Below are positions 49,800 to 62,209 of a stretch of 64,000 bases of DNA, piece after piece (the stretch's first letter is position 1; the number at the start of each line of letters is the position of its first letter). The stretch is from Diphasiastrum complanatum. Taxonomy: Eukaryota > Streptophyta > Lycopodiopsida > Lycopodiales > Lycopodiaceae. The stretch is taken from the NCBI GenBank assembly GCA_029204225.1, contig CM055095.1:67295940-67359939 (forward strand). The letters run 5' to 3'. The notes below the pieces were generated by a model. That model made no database searches, was not told the DNA's origin, and worked only from the letters and a program-made list of their open reading frames with translations. A program made the translations under genes and the position numbers.

Positions 49800-50490
49800 G
49801 CAACTGGTGAAGTAAAATAAGAACACATCTTAATTTTTTAAACCATCTCTGACAATCTCCAGAACTATGAACCTTGTTGAAAGATGAAGCAGCTAATGAA
49901 GCAATAAAGAACACATCATCTTAATTTCCCGTGCCATCTCTGACAAAACTCCCATTGCTTATGCCAAAGTACTAGTTTTGAAACTGACAAAGAAAAAACT
50001 GCAGCGTTTGAAACTTTGGCGACCTTCTCTAGAAAGTTTTTATTGCTCAAGATGAGTTGAAAAACAAAAGTACAGTGAAATTCACAGATAATAAATGCAG
50101 TAAGTGCTTGAAAATAGACCACTTTATATAACGCCTACTCAATCTCATAACAAACATGTACATGCACGTGTTTTGGTCCCATGGGGGGTTTCATTCTTTC
50201 ATTTGCTCATTTACAAAGACTACGTAACTGCAAACCATGAGCTAATTTGGCCATTCATCATCCAATTTGAAGTCACAGGTTCGCATGAGCCAGTCTTATG
50301 GATTAATATCAATCTCTGATTTCTTATAGAAATTCACAAGTGTAAGGATATAGCAATCACCAGAGTTTTGGTTTGACAGTGAGAGGACTAGAATATCCTG
50401 AAAATGCTTGGTTTACTGTAGACTTCTCTCTGGTTGTCAATCAAGCTTGTTGTGCTAGGCACCGCACCCATAGACCAATAAAACCAAGGA
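49800..50490. other. TH2 downstream region
   Basis: About 690 bp with no gene; it should contain the 3' UTR of the minus-strand TH2 gene. Two copies of GTTGAAAGATGAAGCA-like phrases (about 49787 and 49876) mark a small local duplication. Confidence 0.35.
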
Positions 50491-50494
50491 CTAG

Positions 50495-51788
50495 TCAGCT
50501 GCATATGCCAGGCCCAGTAGCATCCAATTTTTTGCTTTTGCAGGCCTGTTGATGAAATCCAAGAAGAAATGCTTCTATTTCATGCCAATCTGACACTGTA
50601 TATATGACACCCTCACCACTTCTCCCTTTGTATTTGCTTTGAGAAGTAGGTTCCTTCTGGAGGAGGCCTTCATACAAAGGAAGGAGAATTATCCCAAAAG
50701 CAAGAGCGAATCTCCGTAGAGATTCATTTTGGCCAATTACAATTCCCACATCAGCTTTGAGCAAACAAAGGAGATCAGTGATGCTATCTCCAATATAGAT
50801 GCTTAAAAACTGTTTTTCCTCATCACTAGCCGCTGATAAGCTTTCATGTTTATCATTGATAATTTTCTGGAAGACTCTTTGTTTGTCTATTGCTGTTTGA
50901 ATACATTTAACAATTTTTCCATTTGATTTCCCTTCGCAGATACCAAGCTCATTGCAGTGAATAGTGACACCTGTTATACAACCTGAACGTGGAAAAATAT
51001 TAGTTTGGCTGGTAGGCATATGCAAAATGACAAAGTACGCCTACAAACTGATCCAATCCTGATTCAGAAACTATTTCAATTTAGGGCCTGACACACAAGA
51101 AGGTGAGTCCACAATAATTGCAAAAATAGAGTCCAAGTTTGCATACCTTCTGACAAGCAACCCTCAACAAAAGTTTGACTCCAACAGACGGATATGATGT
51201 GGCCATCAGCATCAAGTCCCTCGTAATTATCCAGAATTCGCTGAAATAAATGGTCACATCCTGAATAGAGTGGCATTTTCCTGCCTGCATCTTTAACATC
51301 TTCCAGTCGTATGTTCTTTAAAACTTCAAAATCCTCAACTCTTGAATTTGCTTCCACCTCATACTGTGAAATTTTACTTAAGGCAAGTTTCACTATTTTG
51401 TACTCAAATGATCTCCCAGATGCCCCAGAAACTAAAACAATTAAGAGACAAAATGGCAGATCAGCTATCTCAAAGAAGCAACAGGATCTTTATGAAAATT
51501 GCTAGTGACAGTATGAAACAAAGTAGGGAACATCCTAACAAGTAGCCATGACTCTCATACCAAAAGAAGACGAAGAAATGAGTTAAGTACAATACATGTC
51601 TAATCTAATTGGTGAATCATGAAACCATCTCTGATGTAGAAGAAGTACCCTAGAGTTAGCCCAATGGTCGTGCTGCGTCAGATAAAATTCAAAAATCAAA
51701 TAATCTTAAAGAAGGAAGTTGATTAGCAGTCAGAGACATGACCCGACTATATAAAATTCAAAAACTCCGCAAGGATGATCTCATGGGG

Positions 51789-51835
<47 letters not shown>

Positions 51836-52576
51836 GGAGAGGGAGAGGGAGAGGGAGAGGGAGAGGGAGGTTATCATAGTAAACCATTTAAATTTTAATT
51901 ACACAGCAATTAGCCATCCATCATGGAAAAAAAGTGAGATGCTCTGTCCCAAGCTCTCTAGGATTCGAAAAGTGTAAACCCTAAAAAGAGACCTCTTGGC
52001 ATGAAATAAACATGTTTTTTGAACTAAAAAAAGCAACTAGAACCAAAACCTTATTTTTGACTCTCTCTCTCTAGACACACATATTCTCTCTCTAGCCTGC
52101 CCTATTCTCTCTCATCAATCGGAGCAGAAATGGCCAAAGATCCAAAGCTCCCTCTCTCTCAATCTCTAGCACAAAAACAATCAAATGAGGGCCAAAAATC
52201 TGTTGGGGGGAAAAGGCAAACAACAAAATTAATTGACTAATAAATACATGAACCGTGCCACGGTTCATGAACCGTGAACCGTGGGTTCTACCCGCGTTCG
52301 CACCCGGGTCCCGCTACCTTTGATATATATATATAGATATATATATATATATATATCATAGTACCCCGTGGTACCGCTGGTATGGTAACGCCGGTACCAT
52401 AACGTGGTACCGCCGGTACGGTACCGCCCTGGGATCCGCAGTACCAGGGCGGTACCATAATGTAATAAAAAATATATATATATATTTCCCGTGTTATTTT
52501 GCAAAAAAAAAAAAATTTTTTTTTTTTGGTATCGCCGACCGATATGGTACCGCGGTACCGGGATCCGCAGGACCTA

Positions 52577-52636
<60 letters not shown>

Positions 52637-55600
52637 GCCAAAAATAAATGATATTAGCAAAACTAATAAGGCACTTCTGAGAATGAAATGCTCTATATGA
52701 GATTAGATCTATGTTAGAACCTATATTGCTAATATGAGCAATTGATGGAATTTTTTATTCTAAATAGCAAATTAGTCAAAGTTAAACTTCATTGATGAAC
52801 CAAGTGAAAGAGGGTCCAACAGAAACAATAACATATCCCAAATCCAACAAGTGATTACTAATCAAACTAAAATCTACTGCACATTGTACATACACAAAGA
52901 AGTGTGGATGTCAGTGACCATTGTTTGCCACCATAACTTTGTTCATGTTAAAAACTCCCGAAAACACAATGTTAAGCAAAATGAAAGATTGTGTTTTCAG
53001 GCAATAGCTTGCTCAAATTTCAATCAAATTATTTGCCCTAAGAAAATTTGTAATGGATTGATCTACAAATCTACAATGTTGTATCTGCAAACAAGTTAGA
53101 AGAGAACCAAAACTTTAAGATAAGTGGATCAAACCAAAAGAGCAATAAAAAAGTATGGAATTTTTTCAAGAACTTCGAATGAAAAAAATGTTATCAAGAA
53201 CCTAATTCGTTTAAGATCTGAAGTAAGTCTAATGCTTTGATGCCACAAATGCCATGTGCCTATACCCCTATTTCATGAGAAATTAAAAATGGAAAGTGCA
53301 TAGGCACTGATGTTGATGGCACATGACATCTTCAAGGTGACAAAAAACCAATGAATCATCAATAAATGCGACTGGAATCTTAACATAGACCATTGCCAAT
53401 TAAGATTTTGGCATGAATCTCATGAGGATAGGGCACATGAACCTAGAAGCCATCTCCTAGCTCATAAGCATAGGATTTCTCTAAAACACCAATTTCACAA
53501 ATGAGGCCAAGATCCCAAAAGTGGATGCATTGTTGACCTTTTATAGTCAATTGACTCTTGACTAGTAGTTAACTACTAGTTAGTCCTTGCTACGAATACG
53601 AGAGGCTCCTTTAATTATTATTTGCTAACTGGTAGGGCTATGAATAGCTAGCACATGACAAATGGAAGACAGAAGAACTCAAAATGCTCGCAAGATCACA
53701 AGGCCATCTAATACCACATAGATAATCTATGTAGCTCTAATTAGCACTCATAGATCGTGCAATAAACGACATGCTTATGCTTGAATCAAACACAACAAAT
53801 ACAAAATTTTACTACTTGATACACAGTGAGAGAACAAGAAGCTGAATTGCCAAGGTTGTTTTTTACATAGAAGGGTGGGGGCAGCAAAGGGTATTTAAAC
53901 CTTACCAGAGGACTTTCGATATAGAAGAAAATTGATACCTAGATATGGTATCTTAGAGGTCACACATGGGATATGCATGGACATTAGAGGTCATAGACAG
54001 GGCATGGCATGGCATCGAATAACAATTAAGGAACACGAGATGTGGCATTTTGGACATACCAGGCAGTTGTCCTGCTTGGGAACTTGCATGGAAACATGAC
54101 CAGGGAATGCATTCCCAGGACATGGGGAGATAGTCGGGCACACGTTCCTTGGACACTGTTTCTTTCTAGACCTAAAATTTAGAAAAATAAGGGAGGAAAC
54201 AAAAAAAATCCAGACTTACTCTACATATAATTGTTTATGTAGCAGCGCCCTTGCATAAGTCACTACACAAAAGGCTCTGCATTTTGGACTAACCACATTT
54301 GTTCAGTATTACTCATCTTAAACTTGCAGTACATATTTCTTTATTCGATATGCCTATTTCTCTAGTTGAAAGTAGGAAATAAGGTAGAACCAGCAGCTTT
54401 TGAACCGTGGGTAGATGCTACCTTCATTATCAAGAAGAACTTGGTTAAAAAGCCCAGTATAACCCCTTATGTAATCAGTTGTTAGAGTTGCCCATCTGAC
54501 ATTCAGATCTGAAACTGCTTCGACTAAGCTCTCTGCTGCCGCTCCCTTCTCTGCACTCGTGATACTGGTCATAGATAGACTTCCTAAAACAGGACATGAG
54601 TCGGATATGGTACAAGTGGAATCAAAATCAGACATGAAAACAAAAGGAATAGACATGCCACTGCCATCTTTCAAAAGGGGTACACTGCATGCCCCATTTG
54701 ATAGCTGGGCATTGAAGAATGCAACTTCAAGGATCATGGCCTGATGGAATAGCCTTTCCATGGTTGCATGATCTTCTTCCTTTAATTCCATAGCTAACTG
54801 ATTCAACAATTCTTCAATCCGCAATGTGGATGCCTGCACGTGCAAAATAGCATCAGAAGCAGTGATGTGGTGCTCTTCCATACAATGATAAGTTGAAGGT
54901 AGAACCACAGGAATATGTAACTATATGAACACTCCAGTTTTGCATGCAGAAATGACTGAAGTAGGAGGAAAGCTCATGCCAGTGTGAATATATTCAGCAA
55001 ACTAGATTGCCTATCATATATGGCTACAATTATCCAGGGTAAGCCTCAACAACATCTTTTTCTCTAGGTCCAATAATCCCTAAGTCACTTGCATGAAGGC
55101 ACAACATGTAAAGAGTATGTGGCATTTCAAATTCAAATAATGCATAGACCTTTCACTGGCTTGATATGTGAGCAATCAAAGCAGAAAGAATGTCCAATAA
55201 TAAACAAAGGACTCAAACCTTGAAATCTGCAGATGAATATGTGGATATCCACTTTCCGAAAGGGTTAGAGCTGTAGTCCTTTATGCCATTGGAAATTTCT
55301 TGGCCAAGGAATGCATACAGCCGCATGCAAGGCACCATAGCTGCCAAAGTGTATGCTGCCAAACTCTTTTTGGATGAAGATAGAACCTTATGCATATAAA
55401 ATGGTTCCACATCCACAGAGTATCTATTTGAGTCCACTGAGAATGGAGCCTCTGTTTCTGTTTTGCCTGCAGCAATTGAGAGGAGAAAGTTGACATACGA
55501 CTTGGTGGCTGAGTGTGGAATGGCATATTCTGCAAGGTCAACATTCCAAGCCTGCATAACGTCACATTCTTCTTCATTATCTAGATGAAGCTGAAACTGT

Positions 55601-58600
55601 GTTTTGAATTTTTCACACTAACACATAAACGAACTCCTCAAGCCTGAGCGTCTGCCATCTTTAATCCGGAACTTTCTAAAGTCTATCTGAAAGTTGGCTG
55701 ATAGAGGTCAGTTTAAAAGCTCCAGGAGAAACCTCAACCTATCATTGTTATTGCATCACAATACTTCCTTGTCAGTTAAGTCAAAATGCGTAATCATACA
55801 AAGTCCAAGGAAATTCTTCTCCAAACTAGAGAAAAACTCTCAATCTTATGTGGCATGCCCAATCACAGTGATATGCTCCAGCCCTCTCATAATTATTATA
55901 TAACATTAACGACTAACTAGCACTTTCTAATATAGTCGTAAGTCCAACATCCCAAAACAGATCTGGCATTTCTTGTGCAAGAATTATTTAAAAGTCCTTG
56001 AAATTTTTTATATGTGAATCTGCACTACTTATTATGGACAATATCAGCACCAGATAGTTCATCTACCTATGGAACTTCATTATATACCCACTGATAGGGG
56101 AAATAAATGCGATCAAAGTAGCCCTAGTCAGCACCCTAAAGCCTGGAACCCTAACCTCTAACTTATCAAGTTCACCCATGAAGTCTTAAAAATTCTACTT
56201 CTACACAAACAGCAGCATTATATGTAGTTTTACGAACATGTGTTAGTACATAATGGTTCGGATGTATGTGCATATGACTTACAGTATATTGTAAACCTTG
56301 AGGGTATCTACATCTGTACACTGACATAATGTATGTGATTTGAATGTCTGTATGTGGGCTTTTCACAATAATTTAATTTTCACAAAGACATGATAAGTAA
56401 ATCCCTACAATGCATGCTTATTTGGAAATACTGGTTTAGGACTAAAATCAGAATTTGCTACTTTGGCTTTTTGGATTACAATCCTTTGCAATGTACATAT
56501 GTGGATAACAGATGAAGCGACAATCCATTATCCATATCATGAGCTTAAATTTTACTTTCCCATTATACAACGAACCTAAAAGTGTCCATACAAAAAGAAA
56601 CACCATCCATGCACCTGGCACCAACCAAGAAGAAAATCTTTTGTCGACCAAGCTAAGTCGCATGCAGAAGTCCTTGGCGTATTCAAAATTGACTTTCTCT
56701 ATCACAGCACATTCATGAAAGGCAAATTTCTTGCCCTGAGTCTCCACCTGCAATCAAGGATACCTACATGCATACACCTACGAAAATTTATAATTCCTCC
56801 TGATTTACATATCAAGATTGGCAAGCTCTGCTTCTAAGGCCGAGTAGAATATGTAAATCACAGAGTATCTTGTTGTCCACAATCGACAACTCAGGAAACT
56901 TGGATCAGGAGAGGGAATGAATCCTCATTATCCTGTCCTCCCACAAGATTTGCAAGAACAAACATGCAAAGAAGACACTTGGGAATGGGAGAGGAAGGAA
57001 ATCTTTTGGCCCTATCTCCTACAGTTAACTGCATCTAAAACAGGAAAAGCAACCAAAAGCGACTCCTACCACCTACGCCCTACAGCAAGAAAGCTCCACC
57101 CACACCAACAGCATTATCTCCACCCAAAATGGGACCATCTCTGCACAAAACTATGTAGGAGATACTAGACATGCTCTTCTCTTCTAGCACACCCTTTCCT
57201 TGCTCACTTATCAAGAAACGCTTAAGAAGATATGTCTCCCTCCTGTATGCCCTCCTAAGGAGAGGGAGGAATAAGTTTGTGAGTGAATATGAGACTATGG
57301 TGATCCTGCACCCTCTTGGAGACTGCACCCTAACCCAATCGATGAAAAAGCAAAGCTGTTTCACGGACTTCACTCAAAGCTAGGTTTTTCTATCCACTGC
57401 TCAGAATATTGATGAAGAAGAAGAAATGAAAAGGAGTCAAATGAGAAAAGCTACAACAAAGCATTGTATTACTCAAAAGATTGCCCAGTTAAGCTGATGA
57501 TGCACCCCAGTGAGGTGTCCCGGATGACTCCTAATTGGGGTAGAGCCTCAAAGGGTATAAGCATCTCATAGGGCTCTCCAGGAGTAGAGCTAGATTTGAG
57601 AGTAGTAGCTACATGTTGAATTGACATCTCTCCTACATGATCACTTCTAGCTAGTGGTGCATAGCTTGGGGGCTAGATCCCATCGATCTAGGTTTGGTTG
57701 TGTAGGTTTGATCCACCATTCGTTTTCTATGTGTCTTTAAAAACATCATCCTAGTTATGATCTTCGTGGGACTTGAAAATTAGTCACCATGTATACTTTG
57801 TGCATCCTTTGATTAGGAGTTAGGACAGGAAAAGTTGCAAGGGCAAGGTGCTTGAACTTACCACTAGGTGCTAAACACCCTTGCACTTTGGTGTACGTCC
57901 CACATTGTGGAAATGGTAGTAAGGCCATTTCCCACTCAAAGTGGCACAATTTTCTAGAGGAAGTGAAGTAGTTCAGTTGGAAGTAATTGGAAATCGTGAT
58001 ATACATAGATATCAATTCTAAACCTTTTTGTCACAACGTTCCATTCTATACGTGTGGAACGGAATGGGTTTTGTCTGTACAATACGTAAAAAAAAATTGA
58101 AAACAAAAAATGAGTTTCTTTTTCTTTGAAGAAAAATCCCGTACTCAAAAAAAATTTGAAATCATACTTTTGAAAGTTGACTTCTTTACAGGTCTTGGGG
58201 CTCCAAAACTTATGTTCCAGGTATGAACTTTGAATTTGAATAAAAGCTACTTGGGTAACAAGTGTATGAACCATAATTGCAGTGAATCGTGATTCATTGG
58301 TTTCGCAATTCGTTGTGGCGAATCACAAAAAAAAAATAATTAAAAGCATTTACTTCTAATTTTTTTTGCTAGATTGGCGCATAGAATTAATGAACCGTGG
58401 GCGGTTCACCACGGTTCTGAGAACCGTACAGTGAACCGCCCATACGGTTCTCAGAAATTTTAACCTGGAACCGTGGTGAACCGTGGTGGTAATTAATTGA
58501 TTCATTTTTTTTTGTCCCACCCCACAAAAATAGCCCAAAAAAATGCCAGAAAAATGCCAAACAGTGATCTCTGATTGTTATTCTTGGTCAGAAAAGAGGA

Positions 58601-59326
58601 CAACTTACCTTTGCATATGATTTATGCAGCTCCAGCTCCTCGTAAGTAGATTGTTGTAGCTGGTAAAGCTTTTCTTTGGCTGCTTCATCCTCTGCGTTCT
58701 CCATGGCCATGCCAAACCTATCAAAACCACACTGATGAGAAAAGAAACTATATGATGCTGGCCATTAGGGAGTCAAATGCTAATCTCAAAAATGAACTGC
58801 AAAAGAGCAGCTTATGCCTAAAACTGAAATAATCCAACGAATAGCAGGGTGAAGGAGATTACGCCTGCGCAAAAGCCGTTAAAAAGAAGGCATCCTGCGC
58901 AATGTAGTGCTGAAATGACTCTATTTTCAAAGTGCCAGCTGCTAAGGCTACCACGAACGGATGATAGAGTGCAAAACAAGCCTCTTTCCTGCATCCTTCC
59001 CACAACCTCTGGGCTAAGCCACCCGATTGCGCTACGGTTTCCATCTCAGAGCTCCTTTCATGAAAAGAAGTGCCGTAACCCCGATCTGATGGACTACGAG
59101 CACTATTGGATCTTAAACTGTCATACAGTGAGTTCACATTTGGCAAGCGCCTTCGCACACCGCTTACGGAACAGTGAGATATAAAATTGGAAGAGATTCC
59201 TCTGCTTCTTATACTACTACAGACTTGAGAAGTAGCATTGCAGAATAATAGCCTCCTTGCTTTGAGAATCGCAAGCACGATCGGTGGATTAGGAGAGAGC
59301 AGGGCAGAAAACCGCAGCACCCACAT
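50495..59326 (-). CDS. TH2: Bifunctional TH2 protein (TenA-like + HAD phosphatase)
   Basis: Six minus-strand exons rebuild 696 residues: 59326-58863, 58717-58609, 55551-55219, 54833-54422, 51431-51147 and 50982-50495. All introns are GT-AG and all junctions keep frame. Plant TH2 is known to combine TenA-type pyrimidine salvage with a HAD phosphatase acting on thiamin monophosphate. Residues 1-100 are Arg/Ser-rich with few acids, like a mitochondrial presequence. The TenA part (about 101-330) has GGLAQRLWEGCRKEACFALY, then HYIAQDAFFLTAFAQA and MVPCMRLYAFLGQEI. The HAD part has the nucleophile motif DFDSTCT (Asp371, Asp373) and GDSITDLLCLL (599-609). The 59326 ATG was chosen because it begins a presequence; an ATG at 59449 in the same frame is possible. 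Helitron sequence lies about 0.5 kb upstream. The gene looks intact. Confidence 0.93.
51788..51868. repeat. (GA)n and (GGGAGA)n microsatellite
   Basis: GA dinucleotides pass into hexamers GGGAGA, within TH2 intron 4. Confidence 0.95.
52250..52640. mobile_element. GGTACC-palindrome element in (TA)n
   Basis: Between ATGAACCGTGAACCGTGGG (about 52267) and a (TA)n(GATA)n end (52578-52636) lies sequence dense in GGTACCG and CGGTACC words, for example GGTACCGCCGGTACGGTACC, with internal (TA)n at 52322-52355 and 52470-52485. CGGGATCCGCAG-like words occur at both ends of the central part. Non-coding and highly self-complementary. It resembles the 37790-38340 units in layout, not in sequence. Confidence 0.5.
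56622..56747 (-). CDS. Possible in-frame cassette exon, family unknown
   Basis: A 126-bp open segment in TH2 intron 2, same strand. The acceptor GATTGCAG ends at 56748 and the donor TTGGTTG|GTGCCA follows 56622. It enters and leaves in phase 0, so inclusion between TH2 exons 2 and 3 would add 42 residues without a frame break. It reads VETQGKKFAFHECAVIEKVN, then FEYAKDFCMRLSLVDKRF, which looks like a real amphipathic protein sequence. I do not recognise it, and the TenA fold as I know it has no room here. It may instead be a captured exon from another gene or an alternative exon. Confidence 0.35.
58265..58500. repeat. AACCGT/ACGGTT palindromic cluster
   Basis: Words GAACCGTGG, CCACGGTTC, GAACCGTACAGTGAACCG and ACGGTTCTCAG crowd into about 110 bp (58385-58495), preceded by GTGAATCGTGATTCA and GTGGCGAATCAC (58280-58325). 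Similar AACCGTG words border the element at 52250. Within TH2 intron 2. Confidence 0.5.
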
Positions 59327-59449
59327 CGGCACACACACTCTGGTTTGTTTGTGGAGAAAAGAAGCACCCAAAATTTTAGTCGCATCACTAACAAAACAAG
59401 GGCATTGTTGTGGCCTTCGCAATATGTAGGAAATTGTAAAAACAAACAT

Positions 59450-59833
59450 TGTTTTTTTTAAAGCACATATATAATATATTGGTGAATGATCTCTCCAGTA
59501 AGCAAGCGTATGTAGATCTATTGATGATTGATCGGACGAGTAAGCTTATGTAGATCCAAATAAATTTTTTGAATTTTGGATGTTTGTCTAAACATGATCT
59601 AATTGTGTGCCATATATAGTTGTTGCTTCATGAAAGGACAAGTGTAGATTATATCGAGACATAAGCGAGGCAAGTTTTTGGTCACTGATTATAACAATTG
59701 GTGTGGCTTTGGGAATGTTGTTAAGTATTATGTTTAGTTGTTTAATAAACGTGGAAATAATAGAATTTGGTTGTCTGTACGTTACAATTATATGTAGATT
59801 GTCAATTTTATAAATAAATGTAGCATGAATAAT
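59450..59833. other. TH2 upstream region
   Basis: About 380 bp between TH2 and the Helitron frames. GTAAGC..GTATGTAGATC is duplicated (about 59499 and 59539). The TH2 promoter should lie here or inside the Helitron relic. The Helitron 3' end (hairpin plus CTRR) was not found by eye. Confidence 0.3.
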
Positions 59834-60320
59834 TTAGGTGTGTCGTGTATTATATAATTGGACATGGTCAAGATGTTGAGTTTCATGATATAATATTGTT
59901 CTAGTTTGGAAAATGCCATGTGCTCCATTTACAAGTCCATCTTCAACATCTATGTTTGTGGCACAAAGTTCTACTAACATACCTTGTTTAACATAAATTG
60001 TTTCTGTTAATGATGATGTTGCATATGGTGTTTGTGGTATTAGTATTGTAGGACTGCAACTAGGATAACGAATGTCAATTGCTTGTAAACAGAATTCTGT
60101 ATCCGTCACTGTATGATAAATTTGGTTGTTGTATTGTTGTATATCTTTGTTTGTGTAAAACAAATGTGGTAAATTGGGTACAGGAGGCGGTGTTTTATGA
60201 CAATGTTCATTTAACCAATCAGCTGTAGATGTATGTGTAGTTTCTCTAATTTTGTTTAAAACATTTATGAAATCTATATATTGTTGTCGCATTACTTGTT
60301 GAAGTGAGGTATCAATTTTT
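59834..60320 (-). pseudogene. Helitron Pif1-type helicase C-terminal part
   Basis: Minus strand. It reads VMRQQYIDFINVLNKIRETT, DWLNEHC, LFYTNKDIQQYNNQIYH and DVEDGLVNGAHG, the late motifs of the SF1B Pif1-like helicase fused to Helitron Rep proteins. The Walker A and B regions are missing. It follows the Rep tyrosine motif directly, so an internal deletion has joined them. Confidence 0.7.
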
Positions 60321-61060
60321 GTCAAATATGATGTACGATAACTTGCAGTTGCATATGGATCTAGAATATATTGCAAATCCATATTTGCATTCCACGGTTT
60401 ACTTACACCCAGATTGAAGCTATTTGTGTATATGTCTTTTGGATTGCGTTTTAGAAATATTTTAAACTGCTTTTTATTGCTTGTATGTAATGATCAAGTG
60501 GTATTTGTAGTGTACCAAACCGTGTCAACAAATTTGTATGTTTTATAGCATAAGTAGATTTTATTTTTTTCTTTGATAACACGATAGAAATTTTGGTAAA
60601 GGTTTTTTTTGTTTGTTTCAATTCTGGAAATGGATGTAAAATAATGGTGTATGGCATTGGTGGTCGTGGATAATTAAAACAACATTGTTTAGCAATTCGG
60701 GTTTTATAATATGTCTATCAATGATGATGAGTTTGTATTTCTAGATTTTGTATATTGAGTTTTGTACTGTCATATAAAATATACATATCAATAAATTTAG
60801 CAATTTCGGTTTCAATTTCTTGCAAAATGTTTGAATTTAGTTTTTGTAAACAGAACATGAGTGGAGACCATTTGTGTTCAGCAGAAGATAATGTTATGAA
60901 AAATGTCAGTGGACATAGTTGTCGTATCATTGCGAAAATATTTTTACGTAATCCGTGTTTATAGTCAGGTGATGTGCGAACATGGTCAAAATCTCGATAT
61001 CCTAAATTTGAATGAAGTATTTGTTCAATATTCGTATCATGAATCACGTCTTTTGTAGTT
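60321..61060 (-). pseudogene. Helitron Rep (Helitron_like_N) region
   Basis: Minus strand. It reads NLGYRDFDHVRTSPDYKHGL, CPLTFFITLSSAEHKWSP, then through frameshifts CCFNYPRPPMPY. It ends NMDLQYILDPYATASYRTSY, which matches the tyrosine-containing end of Helitron Rep proteins (Y-x2-SY spacing). Rep nicks DNA for rolling-circle transposition. Several stops and frameshifts show decay. Confidence 0.75.
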
Positions 61061-61475
61061 AGTTTGGTGTTCTTATCTAGATGGAACTAAGTACTTGGTG
61101 AATAAGTATTTTGGTTGCTTAAAAAATAAATTCGTTATATGTTGTGCGAAATTGTGTTTATAATGTAACAATTCCCATTTTGCAATGTGTTGGTATGTAT
61201 ATTTATTTGAAAGAGGCATCATGCGACGGGTTCCAAAATACAAAGTTGGATAATTAAGTTCTTCAGCATATGTATCTTGAAATATTTCAATGGGATTTTG
61301 ACCTTCACAAGGAGCAATGGTTTTGTAACAATGTTCAAAGGCAATGACATATTCATTACTTGTAAATGGTTAGGGTGTCATCTGTAATGTCTTCCTCGTT
61401 AATAGTTTCATAGTTTTGTAATTCATTTATGGTTGATGAATCTGAGTGTTATCAAAATGCATTTTCAATGAATAA

Positions 61476-62105
61476 TTAATTTTTGATTTCTAGTTTTTGG
61501 TATAGTGGCGTTTTTGAAAAATCAATAAGAGCGGCCATTAGTTTCATGGGACGAACTTTACCAATAATGTAGTTTGTTTTGTATTCGAGTTTCTTTTTAA
61601 GACCGACTATCATGGCACTGTCATCATCAATGAAACGTGGCAATATCTTTTGTATTTTGTGAAGATTAGCAAGCACATTTATGATGCTTCCTATTGCTCC
61701 AAGATGACCTTGATGCGCTAATTCTCGTATTTGTAAAAATGCAATTCTAGTAACCAACAAACGCTCCTCTAATTCATTAAGTGTGTAATTGAAGATGTAA
61801 AAAGCCCTCTCCAAATGTAAATCAGAAGAGATGGATTTTGATGTTTTTATTAAAGTGATGTCTTCAGAAGCTGCTATATGAGTTTGGAATTGGAAGCAGA
61901 GAGACTCACAGCTAGTACATGGATAAACATTAGTATATTCAATATGCTTGTAGTATTTTTTGAAAATAGAGCTGTGATTATGAAATTGTCTATTTTTTTT
62001 TATTGGTGCCTTTCGGATCTGAATTTGGGCTCTCTGGCTTGTTGCATAGTGTTTGTCGAGTGCGAGTGATTCTATTTGAAATACTAGTTTTTGTACATGT
62101 TGCAT
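61476..62105 (-). pseudogene. Helitron N-terminal region (DUF6570-like)
   Basis: Minus strand, 209 codons. A CTSCESLCF Cys pair is followed by LNELEERLLVTRIAFLQIRE, then GHLGAIGSIINVLANL and LPRFIDDDSAMIVGL. This E-E-x-L-(I/V)-x-R...I..L...G..G..G.(V/I).NV...LPR pattern is typical of the DUF6570 region found upstream of Helitron_like_N in Helitron proteins. It fits the position directly upstream of the Rep part. Confidence 0.65.
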
Positions 62106-62209
62106 CAGGGAACATATGTAAGAATCGAGTCAGTAGATGTTTTGTTGATAACATGGGATGTTGTAAAACTAAATGTTTAATGACTATAATAGAGATCGCG
62201 TCCAATATT

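Larger units (their letters stand above)
51432..54421 (-). other. TH2 intron 4 (3 kb)
   Basis: Donor GTAGCA (54421), acceptor TTGTTTTAG (51432). It holds a (GA)n tract and the GGTACC-rich element. The rest (52650-54400) shows no gene or recognised repeat. Confidence 0.8.
55552..58608 (-). other. TH2 intron 2 (3 kb)
   Basis: Donor GTAAGTTG (58608), acceptor TTATGCAG (55552). It contains a possible cassette exon (56747-56622) and the AACCGT cluster. The part 56800-58200 shows no recognised gene. Confidence 0.8.

Noticed and set aside
59327-59449. Upstream in-frame ATG (59449) as TH2 start
   Set aside because: Would add 41 residues before a sequence that already looks like a complete presequence; kept as an alternative only.
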